Below are positions 41,506 through 54,290 of a DNA stretch of 64,000 nt, one piece after another. Numbering within the stretch: position 1 is the first letter of the stretch; each line of letters opens with the position of its first letter. Origin of the DNA: Plasmopara viticola (taxonomy: Eukaryota > Oomycota > Peronosporomycetes > Peronosporales > Peronosporaceae); contig MBPM02000012.1 of the NCBI GenBank assembly GCA_001695595.3, forward strand, positions 1,054,001 through 1,118,000, written 5' to 3'. A model generated the notes under the pieces. That model had not been told where the DNA came from, did not search any database, and worked only from the letters and a program-made list of their open reading frames with translations. The position numbers and the translations under genes were made by a program.

Positions 41506-42890
41506 TTGCTTTATTGAGGAAGAAGCCAATCTTTCTATTGGGGAAGATGGGATCCCCTCAATAAGACTGCCTAACAATTTGCAAGATATATAAGCACTTC
41601 AACATGAGCTTAAGTATACTCCACTCTTAGTCGTGTATTCAGTGTTTCGTATCAAATTTTTAAGAATTCCAGCAACAACATTAATTTCCACAATGCCACA
41701 AACAATTCTAGAGGTCTAGGCAGTAAAAATTTAAGCTTAAAAAAGGGTTGAGCTATCTACAGATTTAAAAAGAAAGAAGGTATCGTCTCTCAAAACGCTA
41801 CCCCTAAAAGCTTCGTCAGACCAAAGATAATAGACTTAATATCCATTAAAGTCCAAGATGAGCCCTAGATACGCTTGGGATATGGCATTAACGAAACTGG
41901 GACCGAGGAGGTAGAAGGCCGCGCATAATTATATGGTACCAAACCACAGATTGAGTTAATGTCGCAGAAGCTGCTGACAATGAGTCTTGACGCACCTTTC
42001 GGCATCATCACCATTAAAACACGAAGCGTTTCGGCTCTAGCTGCTTAACGATTTTTAGGAGTTATGAATAGAGTACCCAGTGAGATCTTTCCCAACACAG
42101 AGCACAAGTACTTTCTGCGCATAAACATCACAAAGTCTGTGAAGAGCCTTTGTTCTGTGCATTAAGCGCCGCCCTGACACCTTTAAAGAGTTATACAAAG
42201 AGTCGCATGCAGCAGCTGGACTCTACCGACCTGATACCACTTCGCCTCGATCCTAAATTTAGTATGAAACAAGGTGTCGGAACGTTTTAGTCCGCCACGT
42301 TATATGCGATGTCCAATGTGAACTATGCACTGGTCTATGTAGCACACGTATTCGCCGAGAGATATCAGTCTTAAGATATCATAATTTGGCATTTGGCTGC
42401 GCTCGTAACTTAAGCTCAGAGCGCCAGTATAATTGTATGTCCATACACTCCTTGACATTCTTGATCTCCAAAAGCCAGAGCTCTTCAGAGATTGATAGAA
42501 AATTCGACTAGTTTTTACGCATTGGTCTCGCAAATTAGTTCAGCATTTGCAGAACAATGTTACAAATCTGATTGCATCGCAAAAGAGGAAAAATAAATGG
42601 TTTCATTAAAAGAGATAAAGTAGCATTCGACATTTGATCCTTTTAAATTCTTTGAAATTAAGAAAGCATGGGAATTATTAAGCATTTGTTTTTGCTATGT
42701 TTCCCCACATCATTCGTGAGTGATGAAAAAAGTATGAAGTAGCTTCTGTATCATGTGTGGTACATGGTCACACAGCACCTACTATCGGCGATCGACCGTT
42801 GATGATGCTGGCTTAAGGGGTTAACTTGTGAAGTAAAATGCATTTTAGAAACAAATTATTTAGGGGGCCCCTAATCAGCCCCCTTTTCGT

Positions 42891-43391
42891 CAACCAGCCC
42901 CCCCTTCCTCTTAAATGCATCACCCGTAAGCCATAATAATAATCTTCGAAGCGATCAGGTCTTAATTATTCAAAAGAATATAGAACATTTGCAATGCAAA
43001 AAACCTTGCAAATTTGCACGTATGGAAGCTGATAATTTGATAACGATCGCGACAGTAGGTCATTGTTCTAAAAAGCGAGTTTACAATATTGAGGTCGGCA
43101 TGAACGAGCAAACCAACTAAGTATCAGGAGACCAAGCTAAGTGTCCTCAATCATTGACAGTACCCAGAGCATCAAGGTAGATTTCTGAATTGGCTGTGCG
43201 AGCCGCATCGGCATTAGCGGTGATATCAACAGGGTCTATGCACCGTTATCTGTTGTGTCCCATCTGTCCACCCTTCCCCTATCTTAATGCAGTACTTGGG
43301 GGCCGTCTTCTAATGTGTACCGTCTGTCCACAGCCCCTTCTCTTTAATGCAGTACTCTCAAGTTCTGCGCTAAGGAGGGGGGGCTGGTCAG
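42891..43391. repeat. Imperfect inverted repeat around a 60-bp tandem duplication
   Basis: CAACCAGCCCCCCCTTCC at 42891-42908 (extended to 42913) is roughly the reverse complement of the C/G-rich stretch at 43370-43391 (GGAGGGGGGGCTGGTCA). About 17 of 20 positions pair, 455 bp apart. This could be terminal inverted repeats of a small non-autonomous DNA element, but no flanking duplication was found, and runs of C make chance pairing easier. Confidence 0.3.
43254..43370. repeat. 60-bp diverged tandem duplication
   Basis: Two adjacent copies with exactly 60-bp period (43254-43310 and 43314-43370). Both contain a CTGTCCAC core and TTAATGCAGTACT, with about three quarters of positions identical by eye. 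No known function. Confidence 0.7.
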
Positions 43392-45600
43392 CGGCTCCCT
43401 CAATATTATACGCTAACTTTCCTGGTTTAATCTAACTCTATTTTAGTATATGCACTTAAACTAACTTTAATTTCTATGGCGAACATATCCTTTCCGGTAG
43501 CCTAGTTAGCAGCTGTTTGGATACCTATACAGTGCCTGTCGGCACTAAGGATTCGTTTTAGGCTTGTTCTAACAAGACGCTATCGATATTACAAACTTCA
43601 AAGCGGTTGGTTACGTATTCGTCCGCTTCGACTTAATTTAGATTCAATAAAGAGGCATGAAAGTTGAAAAAAATTTGACTTGTAAACGTCGATTTGGTCT
43701 TAACGATAACAAATAAGGCATCAAACGTTTGCTGCCAGTCAGTCCAATCAGTCCTGAAAGATTAGGCTAATTTTGAAGGTTCTCCGGATTTCTGAAGTGC
43801 CTTTCCGGAAAAAATGCTCCTGGTGCCTATAGCTGCGTCAAAGCCGAGTTTCGAAGGGCCGCTTGAACTCTCGCCCGGTGGTGCACAGACACCTCCGCCT
43901 ACAGGTGAGGAAGCCAGCAAGCACTTGCCTGGCTGTTAGTTCACGACAATTTCCTGACAATCGACATAGCTGTCGAGAAAACCTAAATAAAATTGTTTGT
44001 TCTCGACTCAAATGACTGCCATTTAAGAAATATATTTGTCAAACTGAAATCGACTTATTTCTGCAGCTTTTGCTAAAACAATCGGTCAACTTAATTTGGC
44101 TGACGGCAAAAATGCTTGGCGCTAAAGATTGGGCATCCGGACAGAGCCTCCCAAGACGTGCATTGCTTTTACGTGTCTTTGCACACTCATGAGTGTACAG
44201 CCAGCAGTCAGGTGCTGCTAAATTTTCTCTCAAGCTCTCTCAGGGCTAATTTTACATGGTTTGTATCAATCATACGACCATCATGAAGCTTACTTCATCT
44301 CTCCACCCCTACTAGAAATCATTCGTTTCTTGTCTTTGACGGTGCGGCTTTCATCAGCAATAGTGTAATAAATTGAGGCAAGACACAGGTTTACCTTATC
44401 GGAGCAGGAACGGGCTTGGTGCCAAAGATGCAATGTTATTTTTATTGTCAGCAGTCAAGTCCATCGAGACTCATCTCACATCAGCGCGCTCTTAGATACA
44501 GGTGTCATTTAAGGAGCAAGCTTACTACTGTCTTTAGCTCTCGTGAACACCAAATTATCAATCAATTCAACCTGCTTTATTTAGGGCTTAGAACGAGACG
44601 TTCCTACTTTTGGCGGATCATAAGTACAGTCCCCTTGATTTTCTCTGGAAGAGGTACCTCAATAACAAAAGTTGGACTCATAGATGTATTCGTCAAATCA
44701 TATTCTTCATTGAATATTTTTTCGTGTAGTTCATTTTCTAAGTAATAATCTAATTTTAGAAAAAAAAATTGTTTATACTCTCTTGATGTGCTCAGACTAC
44801 GACCCGAAACAAGACTTAGACCGTCTGACGCTATACGCATAAGTCAATGAACATCTCAATTTTGTAGACTCAATGATATACGTTGCAAATCTGTTTTTCG
44901 TTACTACTGCGTGACAAAGTTACAGCAACGCATCAGGTAGACACAGCTTGTCCGAGCACAGGTGCGTATACCTAGTAATACCAAACCAAACGCGATGAGC
45001 ATAGATGCACGATAGGTTCCACAGCTCCTAGCTCGACAACGACCTACGTTTGTACGATACCGCTTAATATGACGTTACGCGTATCGACACGAAGTTACAT
45101 GCAACTTATGTATATCACACCGCACCAGTAAGCGGTCATTATGCCGCACAAAAATTACGGTTAAATTCTTGACTTTTCTGCTCCCACTTACATAGGTGGA
45201 CACGACAGTAGGGTCGTTCTTGTGAGGTTTTCTAGCGTGCAAAGCTATCACATTTGTCGCAGGCACCCTTACAATTTAGGCAAAAAAGATATTATACTCG
45301 ATGTCGATATGTTTGGCGTTTCCTCTATTTTATTGAACACACAATTACTCTAGGGTCTTCCAAAAATTGACCCATCTCATTTCAGTCGCACCGCGGATGT
45401 CAGACAATGATCATTAGATCATTGGATACCAAGCTCTTTAGTCAGCGGCTGCACACCCTGGGGCGAACCGGCAAATAGAGCGTCAACAGAGTACTAGGAC
45501 ATTTATGCGCAGCAACGCCACGTGGTCACACCATTTCGACACCATCGTGACCATCGTCTTTACGAATATTAATTTCAAACACGGCCTTGTTGTTTTGTGA

Positions 45601-46084
45601 ATTTCAAAAAAAGTAAAATGAGTTCGCGCAAATTTATCGCACTGAGGCAGCTGTTTGAAATCGTCGACTTGTCAGAATTTTAGAATTTCTCATTTTACAG
45701 ATCTTTTGCAATTGTTGATGCCTTAACAATGCCTAAAGACCTGGAATTTCAGGTACAGCAATCTCTACAAGGTGACTGTCGCTTTTTGTTTTTCTTCACA
45801 TTTCTGAATAGGCAGATAAAGCTTTAACTTCACGCTCACGTATATTGGCGCGAGCATACTTTTTCACCGCTGCCCTGAGCCTTTTTATTGCTGGAAGACT
45901 AGAGCTGAGTTTTACTGCGCTGATTCCGGATGCTCCAGCGACACATACAAGAATCGATTTTCGAGACGATCTCTCCGCAATAACGAGAGGTCTATCGGTG
46001 AAAATCGCACAACAAAGACATTTCTTATTCGAAACACAAAACGATATACTTCAGCTTGCAAATAGACAATACCTCACAGTTTGA
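45601..46084 (+). other. Possible fragment of a membrane-protein gene
   Basis: An ATG at 45618 begins a short frame (MSSRKFIALRQLFEIVDLSE, then stop). A frame at 45812-46084 reads ADKALTSRSRILARAYFFTA, then ALSLFIAGRLEL, a hydrophobic helix, and continues to a stop at 46084. GTACAG at 45753 and TAG just before 45812 could bound a 59-nt intron, but the upstream part still carries a stop. I take this as a gene remnant or a wrong model rather than a confirmed gene. Confidence 0.25.
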
Positions 46085-48810
46085 ATACACAATTTAGTCG
46101 CCGTCCCTTTCGCCAACCGATGGCGCTGGTCCGCATAATTAGGTTCGTTGTGTGCATTGCATTAGATGTTCTGTTACGAAGGATGCTTGTTCTGATGTTC
46201 TGACTCTCCGCCAATTTTAAGCTTCAACAGCGGCATGCGTTAAATTGTTTAAAGTGATCTAAATCATAAGACCATTTTTGATGCCACACCTTTAAGATAT
46301 TTGCGCGACTTTAACCGCGCGGAAGTATTTTTGATGGCTAGAATATACCCCTGACAAGAAAATTGTATTTTTGTCCATTACATGAGACAGATTGATTCCT
46401 CGTTAATAGTGTGAGTTCGTTTGCGATCAAAGTGAGCGCAAGCGATGCTGAACTGATCGAGCCATCGTAAATACGAGCGTCGCGGGCACGGCACGCAGGG
46501 GTTGGTAACGCTTCACTTCAGAAGATATCAAGAGCAGTGTTCTATCCAGACCGATTCAAATCGGAAAGAGGCTTATTAATAGTCTGCGCGTCTTTAGTGG
46601 TATTCATCGGGAAGGTCTCGATGTTGAAGCTTAATAGACCCTCTTTGACGCTAACTTTGCATAATTATAGCACGTTATCGCAGACTTCTGTCTTCAAATT
46701 GCCGTTTGTATGCCACATATGTGACTTGTATGTTATGCCATCGAACCAACATATTTGTCTCCGGCTTTCCAAATATATTTTCAATGTCTAATAAACTCAC
46801 ATGGATGCTAAAAACTTTGCACGGAGCACCAGAAGTATCTATTGTACAGCCTTCAAGATCGCCGAATATGCTTGCTTCGCGTTAAAAGTATCCAAAAGGG
46901 CTCATCAAGACTAAGACGAGAAGCTCCCAGGGCTTGGTGTCGCTGCCTTGATGCCAAGGCTTTTGTACGGCCTACTGCAGTCAGTCACACACTTCATTTC
47001 CAATGACGGTTTGCTGTAGTAAATACTGCTGCTGATTCTAAGATCATATCCGTCGTCAATGGTGTCAAAATGTTTGCTTGCGATAGCCATGCAGCTTGAT
47101 TTCACAGCTATCTCACTAAGTCAGTCAGCGAAACTTCGCACTTTTTTTGTAAAGTTTCTGCACTTTGCTAATGAAAATCGCATTAAGAAACTTTCAGTAC
47201 GTGAGTCCGTAGGTCCTTATTCTATACGTAAGCAACAATATTACTTTCTAGGATGCATTAAAAAATTGGGCAGACCAACCTGTAAATAAGAAAATTCAAA
47301 GTCTACTTATATGATGAACTCTGTCACGCTTTCTCATACTCAGTATGACGGACAGTTACTCTATCAATACTTGACGAAGTTACCAAGACTATCTACTGTT
47401 TACTTACCAGTATAGTTCGTATAAAGAGCTCATTGGCTTTACTTTAAGCCGTGTTCTCTGTAAAATCATACGTTGTTTTAGATAGACGCATATCCTACAA
47501 AGATGATTTGCTGAGCTCAAATAATAGAATGAATAAACTTGGTATTGTTTGATTTTTTGTTCTTATAGATATTCTTTTTTTACATGGATTAGTGGTGAGT
47601 GTTATCTATTGAGAATGTCAGCAAGTCTACAACGGCTTCTGCTAAAAAAAGTTGCTAGTTTTACACAAAAAAATGCAAACCCCTAAACAATTTACTGCAA
47701 ATCATTTAAATGATCTCACTTGACAATGCGTGAGGTTTTCTAATTTGAATGGTAATGTCTACAAATTTATTTTGCAAGATATGAAAGAAATAGCAATTGA
47801 ATACTACAGTTTTGACCGATTATAAAACTGCGCTCGCATCAGAGAACATAGAATTTTTCTACACTCAAAACTTGCGTTAGCACTATATAAATTATTTTTC
47901 TTCTACGTTATAATTTTAATCCCTTCAAAATTGCTACTGCTTCGAGAATAAACCCCTCAACTCGGTCTCTTTGACAAGGCCGACCGAACTCTCGGGGGCG
48001 GATCCTCATTTCGGACTGATTAATAACACTGTAGTTTCAAGAAATCAATAAATTATATGCTTTTCGAGAACACCATGTATGCGATGATGAGCTAGGGCAA
48101 GGCGCACTTCTTCAAAAATGTAAGGACTTTTCAAAAAAGGCAATAAAGTGTATACATGGACGACATTGAGAGTTTGAAATCAGGGCCCCATGTTTTACCG
48201 TGAGGTTGATGTTAGATTGACAAGACGACGTCAAAGTTTTTCTACCTCACTGACAAACAGTCTGCCAAAGGCTGATGGCTAACTTAAACTTAGATCTTGT
48301 CGACTTCAAAAGTCCAGCTGCAAGTCATGAATGGAGCTCTTTCCCGATTAAAGCAGAGTGTTAAATGGGTCAATTGATGACAAAATATCCAAAAGCGCAT
48401 AAATCAACAATTTTTGAAAATTTCCTCATGATCACGGCCTAATAAGGTTGGTTCACAAGAAGTTAGCCATCAAAATTATGATTAAAGTTGCACGGCTTTG
48501 CTGTATTGACATGATCTGGCTGATTGATGTGTAACAATGGCTTGTCTTCACACAAAGTACAGGTCTTTCCGCTGAACTGTTTTTAAACTGATAAAAATAA
48601 TACGCCGATAATTTTACACTTCACCCTAAGAGTTTATTCCAATTCTGCATACCAATCAAAATTCTGTCTAATCTGGTACCCCTTGTAATACCTGAGTATG
48701 CAAAAGAGATTTGAAAAACAATCGGATGCCAATCGTGCACTCGGATTCATCACTTATAAGGCTCCTTTGTATAAAATCCTAGTTTTCACCACAAGAGCTC
48801 GGGTTTATCT
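46085..48810. other. Gene desert, part 2
   Basis: AT-rich DNA with no open frame above about 85 codons (46537-46791). No motif, repeat or RNA gene recognised. Confidence 0.45.
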
Positions 48811-49237
48811 AATACCGTGTCACAATCTCCCTCTATGACTCAGATAAGCAGAATGTGGGAGCTCATATTTGTTCTTACGTCAATTCAAAAAGACAGTATG
48901 GTCACATCGACATTTAAAAGAGGCATCAAAGAAGGCTTCTATCTGGTCGAATTTCTTGAACAGTCTGGCCAGCGCCAAAAAAGCTTGCTTCGTCCTCCGC
49001 AAGTGTTACTGCACCAAAATGGCCTTTTCGTCTACAAATCTTGCGCCTGTACGATATGCGGTAAGCCTTTTGATGTTCACTAATCAAAGAGCCGCTTGAG
49101 CTATGATTGGTCACATCGATTTTCTTCTTAGTCGCGACGGGCAATGTGTGCCTGTTTTTTTCCTACGCCAAGTGGTTCACAGACACTTTCGACTTCAAGC
49201 GATAGGCATAGCGAGCACTCGATTGACACTTCGTCCG

Positions 49238-49678
49238 CTAGGACCTCGAAGAAGGCTCAGAAAAAAAAGGCAACGTTGTCAAAATAGTCTCACCACAGGG
49301 GCGGACCCTAAAATTTAGTAGTGTTAACATCAGAGTCACTGGCGATTTGAACAACATTAAAATGGAGAGGAAGTTTTCTAATTGGATGCTTCCCTGCCGA
49401 GCAGCAAGCTCATCTTCTTCACGTGCTGCGATGACACTCGATCTAAAGAAGATATGCTTTCTCAGTGCGAGTTTTCGGCAGGTATGCGCGTGCTTGTAGC
49501 AATGTATCCAGCCCCACTTACGTAATTGATGCAAATACGCAAAACCGAGTGGTAAGGAAACAGAGTAAAAAAACACTTGATTTTGGCATCTTTGTCTATA
49601 ATATAGGTTTGCATCAAAGGCTCTCGAGTGTAACTTTTTTATGCCTGTTAAATTCGTTCCCCAAAAAGCTCTTAACAT
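49238..49678 (-). other. Unclassified 146-codon open frame
   Basis: The longest frame in the desert. It starts with TTG or an internal ATG, has a mixed composition and a hydrophobic stretch (SILMLFKSPVTLMLTLLNFR), and shows no motif I recognise. It may be a chance frame or an eroded gene piece. I would not annotate it as a gene without support. Confidence 0.2.
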
Positions 49679-51388
49679 TACTTATGTGGAGCAAATTACA
49701 TCTGGCCGGCTTAAACGTTATTTAAAGTGTACCTAGGTTATGGTCCATGTGATGAGCGCAATCGACTTCTGTATAAGATATGGAAAGCTTAACATATTAA
49801 TGGTGATGTTGATTTCTAAGCAGTTTAACAATAAGACTGAGGACAAGTCGGGACCCTTAATACAATCTGTACGTCGATGTTGGATAAATCTGCAGCCATT
49901 AATCTTTATGATAGAAATGAATCTTTGAGACAAGCTACAAATCAAGCCGCTTACGTGAATTGGCTCACTAACAAGGGGTGGTGCATTTTAATGAGACGGA
50001 GCTTCGACGTGAGAGATTGGTGTTAGCTATCGAATACTTGCATGGATTCGTTTTTAGACGCAAGAACAAAATCATGAACAGGGCCACAAAAGCTTTGAGC
50101 GAGAAAGAAAGCGACAGATTGGACTCACGATAGGTCAGTCTAGCAAACATTTTTGCGATGGATTTTAAGCTCGCGAGGTCCTACGTGCAAATATTTTAGA
50201 GCATTCAAGACCTTATTCTGCGTACGTACCAATCTCGATATTAATCTACGACACAAATATAAACTATAGCAGCCCTAGCTATTTGGTCATGTAGCAAGTA
50301 TGCGATCCCGCTAACCCACATCCGACCATACGACGATCGTTTGTTTTTGGAATGCAACAAAATCGTGATTGCTGTATACAGTTATGAAAATAGGAACAAG
50401 CATTGTGCGCCGGAATGCAAAATTTTCGGAGCATCAGCCATGTAAGCGAATCACGACACAATTTATGTGTGACGTCGATTGTCCAGCGAAATAAAAATGT
50501 GTTTACAAAATCAGTACCTAAGCGCCGATATCTTAGTGTTATAGCAGTCGATATTATTTACAATCTGATAGCTGAACGCCTCTACATAGCTATGTTTACA
50601 ACAGTGCTAATCTTCTCAAAGATGAAGCAGGATTGAAATGCAGACGTAGAGTAGGCATAGCTCTGAGCTTCGAGCCCTTATTAATAATTGAGAATCTTTT
50701 CTTGGACGAGTTTGTGCTCTGATGTTCCTTTTTGATATAGCGACAGAGCTCGGGGAGTGACGCGGAAATGCAATTACAATGTCTTGCGAATGCATCACAC
50801 GAATGGAGAGCACATGCCATATAACTTAGCTCTGTATCGTGTACGGTCATGTAATTTATATATTAGATGAACGATGATCCGCGGCAGTGAAGAGATATTT
50901 TTCGCAGGTTTGTTCCCTTGTATAGACATAGGCTTTCTCTGTCAAAGCGAGAGTGCACACAGCAATTACTGCAACCCGTGAGCTTTCCGAGTTTAATAAG
51001 AGGACCAAGCGTCAGATTTTTGTTGTTGCACATCATGCACAATGCGTTTTAGAGAGATTGAGAGATTGATCATAGAGGTATTTGTTGACGTCGGCAACAT
51101 GTACTAAAGTCCTTATTGTCTAATTAAATAGTAAAGAGTTGTGTGTCAAGTTGACGCGTTTACATTCTGTCTTTCATACAAAAGACTAAGAGCGACTAGC
51201 AAAATTAGCATGTTTGGATTAATTATAAAAGCCACGAGGTGTCTTAGACACTCGCGCTCAATAGAGAAGAAGGTGTTCGCTGCAAGTGGTTCACACACGA
51301 AAATCAACATCATGCTTGAAGTAAGTACGAGCTGCGCAGGAATTTTACTACCAAGTATCATGACATCCATTGTCGATGAATATGTTTT

Positions 51389-51428
51389 GGATCACCTGCA
51401 CCCCGCATGGATCACCTGCACCTTGCAT
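51389..51428. repeat. 20-bp tandem duplication
   Basis: Two adjacent 20-bp units (GGATCACCTGCACCCCGCAT and a copy with two T for C changes). Confidence 0.85.
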
Positions 51429-51954
51429 GCAGCAACCAGGCAGCTTTATCATGGCGAAGAACTCGTGCTCGAGAATTAATGTCCGCGGAGGAATGCTATC
51501 AGCGATGCCTAGCTCAGACAGTATCGTCCTGACGATGCAGCTCTGGTACATTTGCCGCACAAGCGTGAAATCGACATCCAAAGTTCTCAAAGGAAGACGA
51601 GCAACCCTGTATCCATCACAGCATCAAATTTCCAGGGCACACCAATGCAGCAAACCTAAGGTCATATGTATGATCGCTTTAAATGAGGCCGACTTAAGCA
51701 CCTATTTTTAATTTAATGACCGCCGTAGGCGCAGAGTATCTGTAGTAGCTTAGCACTTATAGTAATTTGATCGAGTTGCGACATCGAATGCTCGTTAAAT
51801 ACAAAGTTTTGATCTACTGTTTGGTGGTAGATACAGAAGTGAGAGCCCAAGTCTCAATAGAGTAAAATAGGTGATAGTAGTAAAAAAAGCTGATGTAAGA
51901 AGGTAAGGCGACGTAGTGGAGAATCTATACGAGATGTGTAGATAAGCTTTTAAC

Positions 51955-52028
51955 CTCATACCATTTGCGACAGGTCTGAGCGCTGCTAAATCTCGTACCG
52001 TCCGAGACAGGTCTGAGTGCTGCTGAGC
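51955..52028. repeat. 37-bp tandem duplication
   Basis: Two adjacent 37-bp units with GACAGGTCTGAG at the core; most positions agree. No function inferred. Confidence 0.85.
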
Positions 52029-52662
52029 TAATGTACTCTGACGCCGTCACTCGACGCGAAAATAGATAAATCCAATTCAATGTGTGATGGTATGCGTCAC
52101 ACGAATGGAAAGTCGTTAGTATCAAAAATTGGTGACGGCGACGTGCACAAACGTTCATCATGCATTACTCATCTAATGTCAAATGATATCAGCAGCTGAC
52201 TAATCTAGAGACGGAAACTGTGCAGAGTAGGCTCTTTTCTTTTAGCGTGATGCTCTCCTTGCATAATTATCCACTACACTTTTGAGTCCAACGTATATGA
52301 TGGAATGTAAGTACATTGTGCTTAGATAATTAGCTGATGATGTCACGATGATGGCTGTTGTAAATTTCATAGTGCTTTTGATCAAGGTAGGTTTAACTTT
52401 TGTCGCCCTCAAGACCTTACCCAAACTTGCAGCCACAAAAAGTGGTTGATAATTGGATGTTATGACCTTCTGGTCGCACCTAAGTGTTCTTTTTGTCGAT
52501 CCGAGTCTCGGATTGCGACTCGGCACATAGACGTTTTTAGTAAGACCGTCAATTTTAAGGAATCCCCAGCCCTTTATTCCCTATACTTGGCAAGCGCCAA
52601 TTTATAAATGAAGAAATAAGTGAAAGTTGTAATTACGATAGTTTTACCGCTTGCGTTCCAGC

Positions 52663-54174
52663 ATGGTCTGTATTCTGACGCCACTGCCCTTCATGCTACG
52701 CTTTTGCACGCTGTCGGAGCTCCAGCATTTGTCTCAAGTGTCACGAGATGTCTCCAGTATTTGCGAGTCCGAGTGGCGTCTGCGGACGCTCGCAAGCTTT
52801 GGAGAATTGCGCTTCCCCACGTGCAATTGGCGACGCTGCTTCCTCTTGCGCTCCCAATTTCAACGCAAGGCCGTCAAGCAAGTGTCCGCCCGAGTGTATC
52901 TCATGAACAATCGTGGAGAAACGCGTTCCTTTCCAGTAGAGCGAGGTACGCCTCTCATGTGTTCAAGAGAGCGAGCCGTGGTGTACAATCGCTGCACGCG
53001 GATGTTTGACCTTTCTTTAAGTATCAACCGGTCCATTCAAGAGATCTCGGCATTGATTGGCATGGTGTCAGTGGACGAAGCGAGGAATCTGTTGAACGAA
53101 CACATTAGTCTCATGGCCTCTGTAGCGGCGCTCCGAGGCTCGCTGAACTTTGAGAGCGAGCTGTTCGAGATCTTTCCAGCCCCCGTTTTACTGGACACGA
53201 ACTCGTTATTAAGGGTGACTCACAAGTTTCAGAAAGTCGAAGATGTCGACTTTCTCCACTCGTCATTGATGATGATGCAAATCTGGGTCTCGATTGATGG
53301 CGTAATCTATCGTCCGTTAGCGCCACCAGCTACGATTCAAGAGACGCCAGATCAAGGGCAACAAGTGGGAAGAAATCCGAATGACACGACGACGTACGCA
53401 TCGTTGAAATTGCACGAATTATCAGGCATGACAATTAAGATTGATGACAATACACTACGATATCGACTCCAACGCGATGAATTGTGCGTGAATGCGTTAG
53501 TGAGCAACACGTATTTGCTCTATCTGTTCAATCCGCTTCAGTATCGACCTTTGGATTGGACGTTTGATGCCTTGTTGCAGGTGGGCGATGCCAAATATGT
53601 ACTTCCTGTTGAGAGAGAAGGAGTGTTCTTGAATACCACGTCGTATGCACTACGTGTGTTTCTCTCGTACGGAAAAGTGCCGGAAAAAGCCGTGAACGAA
53701 CCAGCGACGGATCAAAACGTAGTCCAAGAGAGATCGTCGGCAGTTGTTTCGAGCGCCACGGAAAGAGCGCGAGGGAGTGAAGACAGTGACCCGATGGAAA
53801 TTCCTTATGATGGACAGCGCGAGATCTTTGCGTTCCACTTGTCTGCTACAAATCGGATTTCAAAGAAGAGATACGTCATTGCTTCGAACGCGACTTGTTT
53901 GTCCCTTGTGCCCATTGGTCCATCCATCAAACGAAGTTCAAGACTCCCGCCATCGTCTCCGTTGTCGACTGATTTGGTGGACGAAAAAGCCAAGACATTA
54001 GTGGGCAAACCTTCACCCCTCGAACGACACGTGCACCTCCCATTTGATGCAATGATTTGCTACTGCTTTGCTCCGACGTGTCGGCTGCAATATGTAGAAT
54101 TTGCGATTGGTTTCGAGCCATTAATGCATCTTCTCGGTGTGGCTAATTTCCTCGCTACTGCTGCGACAGCCTGA
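52663..54174 (+). CDS. F-box-like protein of unknown target
   Basis: A single-exon 503-aa protein. ATG at 52663 is the first in the frame. The N-terminus LTPLPFMLRFCTLSELQHLS followed by QVSRDVSSICESEWRLRTLA resembles an F-box (LPxELLxxIFSFLSxxDLxxLSxVSRxWxxLxxxxxLW). If correct, the protein would bind SKP1 and direct a substrate to an SCF ubiquitin ligase. The remaining 450 residues are of mixed alpha/beta character, with a Ser/Glu-rich stretch at about 350-385, no LRR, WD40 or Kelch repeats, and no TM segment. The C-terminal part shows beta-strand-like alternation (LQYVEFAIGFEPLM), possibly a new substrate-binding fold. The F-box match is modest, so this is an 'F-box-like' call. It is convergent with the PhoD-type gene, 116 bp between stops. 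Confidence 0.6.
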   Translation: MVCILTPLPFMLRFCTLSELQHLSQVSRDVSSICESEWRLRTLASFGELRFPTCNWRRCFLLRSQFQRKAVKQVSARVYLMNNRGETRSFPVERGTPLMCSRERAVVYNRCTRMFDLSLSINRSIQEISALIGMVSVDEARNLLNEHISLMASVAALRGSLNFESELFEIFPAPVLLDTNSLLRVTHKFQKVEDVDFLHSSLMMMQIWVSIDGVIYRPLAPPATIQETPDQGQQVGRNPNDTTTYASLKLHELSGMTIKIDDNTLRYRLQRDELCVNALVSNTYLLYLFNPLQYRPLDWTFDALLQVGDAKYVLPVEREGVFLNTTSYALRVFLSYGKVPEKAVNEPATDQNVVQERSSAVVSSATERARGSEDSDPMEIPYDGQREIFAFHLSATNRISKKRYVIASNATCLSLVPIGPSIKRSSRLPPSSPLSTDLVDEKAKTLVGKPSPLERHVHLPFDAMICYCFAPTCRLQYVEFAIGFEPLMHLLGVANFLATAATA

Positions 54175-54290
54175 ACAATGTGACGCATCCACACGATGAC
54201 ACTTGCCTTAGTTCCTTCGTAGATAATATTTATATTAAAGTAATAGAAAATGTAACGCAAGACACTATCACGTCTTCTCTTTTTCGTTCT

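Larger units (their letters stand above)
41506..45600. other. Gene desert, part 1
   Basis: About 4 kb without a supported gene. Contents I can see are the inverted repeat (42891-42913 and 43370-43391) and the 60-bp tandem duplication listed separately. Short frames at 43190-43435, 44416-44745 and 44604-44840 have no motif. Bases 43780-43930 contain a GC-richer stretch that could be an eroded gene piece, but it reads only about 40 codons. Confidence 0.4.
49679..52662. other. Gene desert, part 3, with small tandem repeats
   Basis: No gene supported. A plus-strand frame at 49980-50130 reads LRRERLVLAIEYLHGFVFRR and further charged residues, which is coding-like, but it has no partner exons. A related segment occurs twice, at about 50770-50810 and 52073-52110 (both contain TCACACGAATGG), and two short tandem duplications lie at 51389-51428 and 51955-52028. 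Confidence 0.35.

Noticed and set aside
41056..41577. A 173-codon open frame antisense to the GST gene
   Set aside because: It mirrors the GST coding frame; codon structure explains it and it has no motif.
45845..46084. A secreted-protein candidate with a hydrophobic N-terminus
   Set aside because: It starts with TTG, the hydrophobic part continues an upstream frame, and no ATG-based signal peptide is available.
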